This document shows, piece after piece, positions 40,892 to 46,559 of a stretch of DNA of 46,559 nt. Source of the DNA: Acidimicrobiia bacterium (GTDB lineage: Bacteria; Actinomycetota; Acidimicrobiia; Spongiisociales; ZC4RG35); the NCBI GenBank assembly GCA_025928935.1, contig JAICNB010000018.1, positions 1-46,559 of the forward strand, in the 5' to 3' direction. The number at the start of each line of letters is the position of its first letter. Within the stretch, counting starts at the first letter, position 1. The position numbers and the translations under genes were made by a program. The notes under the pieces are model-generated. The model did not search any database, was not told where the DNA came from, and saw nothing but the letters and a program-made list of their open reading frames with translations.

Positions 40892-42103
40892 ATGACCATC
40901 ACCGAGAGACACCAGGTCGTGGTCGTCGGAGCCGGTATCGCGGGAATGGTGGCGGCCCGTCGCCTCTTCGATCGCGGGCTGGATGTGGTGGTCCTCGAAG
41001 GTCGAGACCGGGTCGGAGGCCGGCTGTGGTCGCATCGTCTTCCCAACGGAGAAATCGTAGAGCTGGGTGGTGAGTGGATCTCGACGGGTCAGGATGCGGT
41101 TATGGGCCTGGTCGACGAGCTCGGGCTCGTCCTGGTCGATACCGGCATGGATTTCATCTCCAGGGATCCTGTCGGCGGCCCGCAACTGCCGACCACCGAT
41201 CATGCGCGTGTCGCCGAAGCCCTGGTCCGGCGCATGGGCGAGATCGGTCAGGCGGCGCTGTCATCGATGACTGCGGCTGAATTGCTCGACGGGCTCTCCG
41301 AGAGGGGGCCCGCCATGGAGGTGTTGCGTTCCCGGCTGCAGGGCACGGCGGGAGCGTCGCTCGACACCATGGCGGCCGCCGAGATCGGCGAGGAGTTCGG
41401 CATCGGCGACGAAGGGCGATACGTCAGGATCGAAGGTGGCAACGACAACCTCGCCAGGAGCCTCGCCGCCGGCCTCGACCTCCGCCACGGCCGGGTCGTC
41501 GACACCATTCATCAGCACGAGCGGGCCGTCCATGTGCTCGCCGACGACGAGGAGCACGTCGGGTTGGCCGTGGTGCTTGCCGTGCCGCTCGCTGTCCTGG
41601 CCACCCTTCGGTTCGATCCGGTGCTTCCGCCGCTCGTGGCCGCGACGATCGCGGCCCTGAGAATGGGCTCGGGGGCCAAGGTGGCGATGGCCACTCAGGA
41701 CCCACCCGATCTGTTCCGGAGACAGGACATGGACATCCCTGCCTGGTATTGGACCGGGCTCGGCCCAACCGGTGCGGTGAGACGGGCGATCACCGGCTTT
41801 GCCGGCTCGGAGACGGGGGTGTCGGCGCTCCTCGCCGATCGGTTGGGGAGAATCCGACGGGCCGCGCCGGAATGCGACCTGGTTGGAGAGCCGGTCGCGG
41901 TCGACTGGACCGCCGATCCGCTCGCAGGGGGCTGCTACTCGGTGATCGGTCCCGGGCAACGAGAGGGTCTCTCAGCCCTTGCCTCCCCCATTGGGCGCGT
42001 CCACCTGGCCGGGGAGCACGTCAACGGGAGTGGCACCATCGACGGTGCGATTCGGACCGGCGAGGATGCAGCGCGCTCGGTGGCCTCGGCATTGGTTTTC
42101 TGA
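40892..42103 (+). CDS. Flavin-containing amine oxidase (MAO family)
   Basis: A 403-residue FAD enzyme. VVVGAGIAGMVAARRL, then EGRDRVGGRLWSHRL and VELGGEWIS form the N-terminal FAD site; the C-terminal RVHLAGEHVNGSGTIDGAIRTGEDAA is the second FAD motif of monoamine/polyamine oxidases. It oxidises a primary, secondary or tertiary amine to an aldehyde, which the next gene could oxidise. ATG 40892 is the family-like start; ATG 40871 is possible; neither has a ribosome site. The stop lies inside shared operator site B. Confidence 0.9.
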   Translation: MTITERHQVVVVGAGIAGMVAARRLFDRGLDVVVLEGRDRVGGRLWSHRLPNGEIVELGGEWISTGQDAVMGLVDELGLVLVDTGMDFISRDPVGGPQLPTTDHARVAEALVRRMGEIGQAALSSMTAAELLDGLSERGPAMEVLRSRLQGTAGASLDTMAAAEIGEEFGIGDEGRYVRIEGGNDNLARSLAAGLDLRHGRVVDTIHQHERAVHVLADDEEHVGLAVVLAVPLAVLATLRFDPVLPPLVAATIAALRMGSGAKVAMATQDPPDLFRRQDMDIPAWYWTGLGPTGAVRRAITGFAGSETGVSALLADRLGRIRRAAPECDLVGEPVAVDWTADPLAGGCYSVIGPGQREGLSALASPIGRVHLAGEHVNGSGTIDGAIRTGEDAARSVASALVF

Positions 42104-42115
42104 ACGGCCATTCAG
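42100..42115. promoter_or_regulatory. Shared 16-bp operator, site B
   Basis: CTGAACGGCCATTCAG: perfect CTGAA/TTCAG arms with 6 nt between. It covers the stop codon of the amine oxidase and lies 50 bp before the aldehyde dehydrogenase start. Confidence 0.6.
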
Positions 42116-42165
42116 GAACGGTGGTACCGTCAATCGGCATAGCTCAGGGCCCGAGGAGGCCGGTG

Positions 42166-43605
42166 GTGAAGCAGCTCTACATAGACGGTCGATGGGTTGA
42201 TCCCCGTTCCGGAGACCATTTCGACACCTTGAACCCGGCAACCGGCGAAGTCCTCGAGGAGGTTGCGTCGGCGGGCCGGCAGGACGCCGACATTGCCGTC
42301 ATGGCGGCGCGGCGAGCCTTCGACGACGGCACCTGGGGCCTGCAGTCGGCGCCCCGGGACAGGTCGGCCCTTCTCTTGCGGGTCGCCGAGCTGATCCGCC
42401 GGGACCGTGATCGTCTCGCCGAGCTGGAGACGCTCGACAACGGGAAGCCACTCGGGGACGCACACTGGGACGTCGACGAGGCCGCCTACATGTTCGAGTA
42501 CTACGCCGGCTGGGCGACCAAGGTGATGGGATCGATCCCTCCGGTAGGGCCGGAGGCAATGAGCCTGGTGATAAAGGAGCCGGTGGGTGTGGCTGCCTTG
42601 ATCACGCCATGGAACTACCCGCTCCTCATGGCGAGCCAGAAGGTCGCACCGGCCCTGGCCGCAGGCTGCACCACCATCCTGAAGCCTGCCGAGCAGACTC
42701 CCCTGACGGCCATCGAGCTGGCAAGGATCCTCGACGAGGCAGGTGCCCCCGCAGGTGTCTTCAACCTGCTCACCGGCTTCGGGCCCGAGGCTGGAGCGCC
42801 ATTGGTCGAGCACCCTGCGGTGGACAAGGTGTCCTTCACCGGCTCCGTCGAGGTCGGCAAGATCATCTCCCGGGCCGCGTCCGAGACCCTGAAGCGAGTC
42901 ACCCTCGAGCTCGGGGGCAAGTCGCCCAACCTGATCTTCGCCGATGCCGATTTCGAGGCAGCCATCGATGGCACCTGTGCCGGGATCTTCGCCAACAGCG
43001 GGGAGATCTGCTCGGCCGGGAGCCGGGTACTCGTGGACAAGGCGATCTACGACGATGCCGTCACCTCCATGATCGAGGAAGCCGGCAACGTCAAGTTGGG
43101 GAGTGGCCTCGATCCCGAGACGACGATGGGCCCGCTCATCTCGTCGGAGCACTTGGAGACCGTGATGTCCTATGTTGGCGCCGGCCGCGACTCAGCCGCG
43201 GTCGCCTACGAAGGCACCGTCCCCTCCGACCCTGGGCTGGCGGGCGGGTACTTCGTGCCACCAACCATCTTCACCGACGTCGACAACTCGGCCCGGATCG
43301 CTCGCGAGGAGATCTTCGGGCCGGTGATGGCGGTCATCCCGTTCAGTGACGAGGAGGAGGCGATCCGCATCGCCAACGACACCACCTACGGTCTGGCCGC
43401 CGCGGTGTGGACCTCGGATGTGAAGCGGGCGATGAACGTGGCGCGTGGGATCAAGGCGGGCGTCGTCTGGGTGAACGACAGCCAGCCGGCCCCTACCGAA
43501 TCGATCTGGGGCGGGTACAAGACCTCCGGGGTGGGCCGGGAGCTGGGCCCATGGGGGATCGAGTCCTATCTGGAAGAGAAACAGATCTACCTGAACCTCG
43601 GATGA
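42166..43605 (+). CDS. Aldehyde dehydrogenase, betaine-aldehyde dehydrogenase type
   Basis: A 479-residue NAD(P)-dependent dehydrogenase with Asn150 (TPWNYP), Lys173 (LKPAEQTP), Glu248 (LELGGKSPN) and nucleophile Cys282 (SGEICSAGSR). The CSAGSR surround and C-terminal GYKTSGVGRELGPWGIESYLEEKQ are those of BetB/GbsA and related omega-amino aldehyde dehydrogenases. Likely substrates are betaine aldehyde or the aldehyde made by the upstream amine oxidase. GTG 42166 is 6 nt after AGGAGG; GTG 42163 is the alternative. Site B lies upstream, and the ACAD gene overlaps by 4 bp. Confidence 0.94.
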   Translation: MKQLYIDGRWVDPRSGDHFDTLNPATGEVLEEVASAGRQDADIAVMAARRAFDDGTWGLQSAPRDRSALLLRVAELIRRDRDRLAELETLDNGKPLGDAHWDVDEAAYMFEYYAGWATKVMGSIPPVGPEAMSLVIKEPVGVAALITPWNYPLLMASQKVAPALAAGCTTILKPAEQTPLTAIELARILDEAGAPAGVFNLLTGFGPEAGAPLVEHPAVDKVSFTGSVEVGKIISRAASETLKRVTLELGGKSPNLIFADADFEAAIDGTCAGIFANSGEICSAGSRVLVDKAIYDDAVTSMIEEAGNVKLGSGLDPETTMGPLISSEHLETVMSYVGAGRDSAAVAYEGTVPSDPGLAGGYFVPPTIFTDVDNSARIAREEIFGPVMAVIPFSDEEEAIRIANDTTYGLAAAVWTSDVKRAMNVARGIKAGVVWVNDSQPAPTESIWGGYKTSGVGRELGPWGIESYLEEKQIYLNLG

Positions 43606-44774
43606 CGACGTTCCTCACCACCGCCGAGCTCGCATTACAGGAGCGGGCCCGCGCCTTTGCCGAGGAGTTGATCCCCTGGGAGGTCGAGGCGGAGATGAAC
43701 CGGGGTGAGATCCCGGAGCACGTCCGGAAGGAACACGAGGAGAAGGCCCGGGAGCTGGGTCTCACCTCGATCAACATTTCCGAGCGCCTCGGTGGGCCTG
43801 GATACAGCATGTTGGCGCAGGCCCTCATTCAGGAGCAGACCGGGCGCGTCACCAATGCACTGGGCTGGGTGGTCTCGACAGGGCCATCATGGATCGAGGA
43901 GGTGGCCACCGACCATCAGATCCAGACGTGGATCCGGCCCACGGTCGACGGGGACATCCGGGAGTGCTACGCCATCACCGAGGAGACGGCGGGATCCGAC
44001 GTCGACGGTATCGAGGCGACCGCCCGCCGTGATGGCGACCAGTACGTGCTCGATGGGGTCAAGTGGCATGTCACGTCCGCCAACCTGGCCTCGTACGTCT
44101 TCTTCCAGGCAAAGCTGACCGAGGGGCCCAACGCGGGGCGGCACGTCCTGTTCTTCGTCGACATGGACAACCCCGGGGTCGAGTGCGTCCGGGTGCCGGA
44201 GTACTCCCACACCTACAGCCACCACCACTGGGAGATGAAGTTCACCGACGTCCGGGTGCCGAGCGAGAACCTGGTGGGTAGCGAGGGCGACGGGATGAGC
44301 TTCTCACACGCCTGGTTCAGATACGAGCGTCTCATGATCGCCGCCCGCTGCTGCGGGGCGGCGGAGCGTCTCATCGAAGAGGCCACGGCCTTCGCCGAAG
44401 AGCGGCAGGCATATGGCTCGAGCATCGCGGACTACCAGGCGATCCAGTTCATGCTCGCCGACTCGGTGACCGAGTTGTGGGCGGCGAGGTTGATGACCTA
44501 CGAGACGGCCCGGGCCATCGACGAGGGAGTCGACATCAAGGTCCAGCACGCCCAGTGCTCGATGGCCAAGCTGTATGCCTCCGAGATGGCCAATCGGGTG
44601 GCCGACCGGGCGGTGCAGATCTTCGGCGGCCGGGGGTTCATGCGGGAGAACGTGGCCGAGCGCTTCTACCGCGAGCTCCGGGTCGACCGGATCTGGGAGG
44701 GCACCTCCGAGATCCAACGTCTCATAATCGCGGCCCAATTGAGGAAGCGAGGGGTCGGTCCACTGGTGGGTTGA
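43602..44774 (+). CDS. Acyl-CoA dehydrogenase
   Basis: A 390-residue FAD enzyme: CYAITEETAGSDVDGIEAT (FAD/substrate loop, about 122-140), middle beta domain KWHVTSANLASYVFF, helical C-terminus with RQAYGSSIADYQAIQ and the catalytic-base motif IWEGTSEIQ (Glu366). It makes an alpha,beta double bond in an acyl-CoA. Coupled by ATGA to the aldehyde dehydrogenase, it may act on the CoA ester of the acid that enzyme makes, or on a betainyl-CoA; no CoA ligase or transferase is in the window. A poly-His patch (HTYSHHHWE) is unusual. Confidence 0.93.
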   Translation: MTTFLTTAELALQERARAFAEELIPWEVEAEMNRGEIPEHVRKEHEEKARELGLTSINISERLGGPGYSMLAQALIQEQTGRVTNALGWVVSTGPSWIEEVATDHQIQTWIRPTVDGDIRECYAITEETAGSDVDGIEATARRDGDQYVLDGVKWHVTSANLASYVFFQAKLTEGPNAGRHVLFFVDMDNPGVECVRVPEYSHTYSHHHWEMKFTDVRVPSENLVGSEGDGMSFSHAWFRYERLMIAARCCGAAERLIEEATAFAEERQAYGSSIADYQAIQFMLADSVTELWAARLMTYETARAIDEGVDIKVQHAQCSMAKLYASEMANRVADRAVQIFGGRGFMRENVAERFYRELRVDRIWEGTSEIQRLIIAAQLRKRGVGPLVG

Positions 44775-44777
44775 GGA

Positions 44778-45182
44778 TCAGCCGCCGGCGTCGTAGGAGC
44801 GCTTCACCAGATCCTCCAGGACGGAGGTGTCGATGTCCTCGAGCCGCTTGATGTAAATGCACGCCTTCCCCGTCGTGAACTCGCCCAGCCTCGCCAGCAG
44901 AGGATCCTCCTCCTGGATGTAATCGGTCACGTACAAGGTGAGGTTCTGTTTGCGGGGCGAGAACCCGACCCTGAACCAATCCCCCTCCCGCCCCGACTCG
45001 TACTTGTAGTGAAGGTCACCGAAACCGATGATGCTCGGGCCCCACATGGCGGGCTTCTCGCCGGTGGCCTTCTCCATCAGCGTGACCAGAGCCCTGGAGT
45101 CCGCTCGTTTTCGCTCGTCTTCGATGGTGGCGAGGAAGGCGTCGACGTTGCCCTCACCCTTTTGCGTCTTCAGCTCGGCCAT
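44778..45182 (-). CDS. DUF1801 domain protein
   Basis: A 134-residue small alpha/beta protein of the DUF1801 (YdhG-like) family: VDAFLATIEDERKRADSRALVTLMEKATGEKPAMWGPSIIGFGDLHYKY, RKQNLTLYV, and KACIYIKRLEDIDTSVLEDLVKRSY. Function unknown; unrelated in theme to the amine genes. TAAGTT (45189-45194) ends 6 nt before the ATG, suggesting a leaderless mRNA. It converges with the ACAD gene, 3 bp apart. Confidence 0.9.
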   Translation of the reverse strand: MAELKTQKGEGNVDAFLATIEDERKRADSRALVTLMEKATGEKPAMWGPSIIGFGDLHYKYESGREGDWFRVGFSPRKQNLTLYVTDYIQEEDPLLARLGEFTTGKACIYIKRLEDIDTSVLEDLVKRSYDAGG

Positions 45183-45223
45183 GTCCGCAACTTATCAAGA
45201 GAGCGGCGGTCGCGAGGCTTCCG

Positions 45224-46414
45224 TCAGGTAACCGTCTCCCGCAGCTCCCTGGTGGGCACGGTTGGCACAACCAGCCCCTGGCCGAGGTAGGCGTGGGCCA
45301 TGATGTTGAGGAACTGATAGACCGTTCCCTCCCAGCCGGACAATGGGCCGGGGCGGTAGCCGCGGTTCTTGACTCCCCGCATCACCAACTCGCACGCCGC
45401 CCAATCCTCCCTATTGGTGATGTCCCAGAAGTCGACCGCATATGCCGGGTCGAAATCCTCGATCTCGAAGGCCTCGGGGGGAAACAGCCAGGAGCACTCG
45501 ATATGGGTCTGATCGATCCCGATCGGGGTCAGACGATGGGTCATGACGTAGTCGGGGTGCAGCGAGAGCAGCAGGTTGGGGACAACGGTCAGGTACCAGA
45601 CCTGACGCCTCGGCTTGCCCTCCACTCTCCTGAACCTGACCCCCTTGGACGAACCATCCAGGGACATCGTGACCGCATGATCCTTGAGGTCCATCGTGCC
45701 GCCGCACCACATCCCGGTGGGCAAGTGGTCATAGCCGCTGTCGGGTGGGGTGACCTCACAAAGCTCGGGATGGATCGACGAGCAGTGATAGCACTCGTTG
45801 TAGTTCTCGATGATGATCTTCCAGTTTGCATCGACTACATAGGAGTGGGTCGCCGCGGTGATCAGGCGCTCGGTCTCATAGGGCGCGGTGATCTCGGCGA
45901 GATTCCCGAAATGGCTTTCTATCGCCGGTGCCGTGCCCGACAGGTCGATCCACACCCAGCCCCCGTAGACGGCCACCCCGAGATCGACGAGGGGATAGTC
46001 GGCGGTGTCGAAGTCGTCGCTCATGGTGAATCGGGGAGCGTTGCGCAGCGACCCGTCGAACCGGTAGGACCAGCTGTGATAGGGGCAGCGGATCTGGCGG
46101 GCGTCGAAGGCATCTCCGATCGGGGCCAGCTCGTGTCCGCGATGACGGCACACATTGGAGAACGCCCGCAACGACCCATCCCGGTCCCGGCTCAGTAGCA
46201 CCCCTTCGCCGCCCACGGCCAACGCACGCAGTTGTCCAGGTGTGACCAGTTCGTCGAGACGGCCCACACAGGTCCAGGTCGACTGCCAGAGATTCAGCTT
46301 CTCCCACGCCAGGACGTCGGGGGAGAGGTAGGCCTCTGCCGGGAATGTGAGGCTCGACCCGAACGGGTCGAGGACCCTCATCACCTGGTTCTGGTCCAAC
46401 GGTGCCGGGTTCAT
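45224..46414 (-). CDS. Rieske non-heme iron monooxygenase 2 (quaternary amine type)
   Basis: A 396-residue oxygenase alpha subunit. Rieske ligands Cys89, His91, Cys110, His113; iron ligands His210, His215, Asp337; Glu207 in the bridging place, as in Rieske 1 and CntA. ENYNECYHC and the FDPAYAVDFWD...EDWAACE segments are shared with the first enzyme, but the overall sequence differs clearly, so it is a diverged paralogue with another substrate or demethylation step. ATG 46414 follows AGGAGAG. It is divergent from the gene at 46491, with operator site C between them. Confidence 0.93.
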   Translation of the reverse strand: MNPAPLDQNQVMRVLDPFGSSLTFPAEAYLSPDVLAWEKLNLWQSTWTCVGRLDELVTPGQLRALAVGGEGVLLSRDRDGSLRAFSNVCRHRGHELAPIGDAFDARQIRCPYHSWSYRFDGSLRNAPRFTMSDDFDTADYPLVDLGVAVYGGWVWIDLSGTAPAIESHFGNLAEITAPYETERLITAATHSYVVDANWKIIIENYNECYHCSSIHPELCEVTPPDSGYDHLPTGMWCGGTMDLKDHAVTMSLDGSSKGVRFRRVEGKPRRQVWYLTVVPNLLLSLHPDYVMTHRLTPIGIDQTHIECSWLFPPEAFEIEDFDPAYAVDFWDITNREDWAACELVMRGVKNRGYRPGPLSGWEGTVYQFLNIMAHAYLGQGLVVPTVPTRELRETVT

Positions 46415-46447
46415 CCGATTCTCTCCTGCCGCCGCGGCATGGTCAGT

Positions 46448-46473
46448 GTATCCTGAACGACGAGTCAGGATAC
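46448..46473. promoter_or_regulatory. Shared operator, site C, in a 26-bp palindrome
   Basis: CTGAACGACGAGTCAG (46453-46468) fits the shared 16-bp frame. It is embedded in a larger perfect palindrome: GTATCCTGA (46448-46456), 8 nt, TCAGGATAC (46465-46473). It lies 33 bp from the Rieske 2 start and 17 bp from the divergent ATG. Confidence 0.6.
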
Positions 46474-46490
46474 CGAAGGGAAGGTGGCTC

Positions 46491-46559
46491 ATGTCCTCCG
46501 TGGGTGCGCAAGTCTCGGCTCTCGACGACTTGATCGCAAGAGAGCGGCAGACTTTCCTC
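46491..46559 (+). CDS. N-terminal fragment, possibly a class III aminotransferase
   Basis: The first 23 codons of a gene that leaves the window. ATG 46491 follows GGGAAGG. The start (SSVGAQVSALDDLIARERQTF) resembles the helical N-terminus of class III aminotransferases (LDxLIAREExxFL), but 23 residues cannot settle it. It shares the control region with Rieske 2, so it likely belongs to the same regulon. Confidence 0.45.
   Translation, partial: MSSVGAQVSALDDLIARERQTFL

Noticed and set aside
41749-42165. Upstream extension of the aldehyde dehydrogenase frame
   Set aside because: It overlaps the amine oxidase gene, lacks family similarity, and a strong ribosome site marks the start at 42166.

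Overview
The window is high-G+C DNA from a free-living actinobacterium. F420-type enzymes, a Lon protease, class III cyclase fusions and many apparently leaderless genes fit Actinomycetota, possibly an Acidimicrobiia-like lineage, but no rRNA or other phylogenetic marker is present to prove it. No tRNA, rRNA, insertion sequence, prophage or CRISPR array was seen.

Left part (1-20.1 kb): mostly single housekeeping or metabolic genes. These are an EEP-family nuclease end, lon, an aldo/keto reductase, a hydrolase-cyclase fusion, a cupredoxin lipoprotein, a threonine synthase-like enzyme, SRPBCC, DUF2807 and DUF1992 proteins, an LLM flavin/F420 oxidoreductase, a methyltransferase, a flavin reductase and rmuC. 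Next come a three-gene operon (SDR, XRE-cupin regulator, NAD-dependent reductase) and lhgO, an M24 peptidase-like protein, an MBL hydrolase and a Vgb-like lipoprotein. Between 10.2 and 10.46 kb lies a chain of hairpins ending in a textbook terminator, probably a structured RNA or leader.

Middle part (20.1-26 kb): a block around an ECF-type sigma factor with small unknown proteins. Four copies of a bipartite element (GTATCAG-N14-[GT]CTC) occur here. Three precede small or unknown genes at similar distances and the fourth precedes a short hairpin-terminated stretch. This looks like a local sigma regulon.

Right part (26-46.56 kb): a catabolic region for methylated or quaternary amines. It encodes two Rieske monooxygenases with the Glu-x2-His-x4-His iron site of the carnitine/betaine group, a monomeric sarcosine oxidase-like flavoenzyme with its covalent-FAD Cys, a GcvT-like folate-dependent transferase paired with a PYROXD2-like FAD enzyme, an amine oxidase, a betaine-aldehyde-type dehydrogenase, an acyl-CoA dehydrogenase, a CocE/NonD (S15) hydrolase, a complete Opp/Dpp-type ABC importer and a soluble TPR histidine kinase. 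Four copies of a 16-bp palindrome (CTGAA-N6-nTCAG) lie at the control regions of separate units: both ends of the GcvT/ABC divergent promoter, before the aldehyde dehydrogenase, and between the second Rieske gene and a divergent gene. They suggest that one regulator controls the scattered units. A plausible scheme is import, hydrolytic release of a methylated amine, Rieske and flavin-dependent N-demethylation, folate capture of C1 units, and aldehyde oxidation. The substrate is unknown, and neither the Rieske reductase partner nor a response regulator is in the window.
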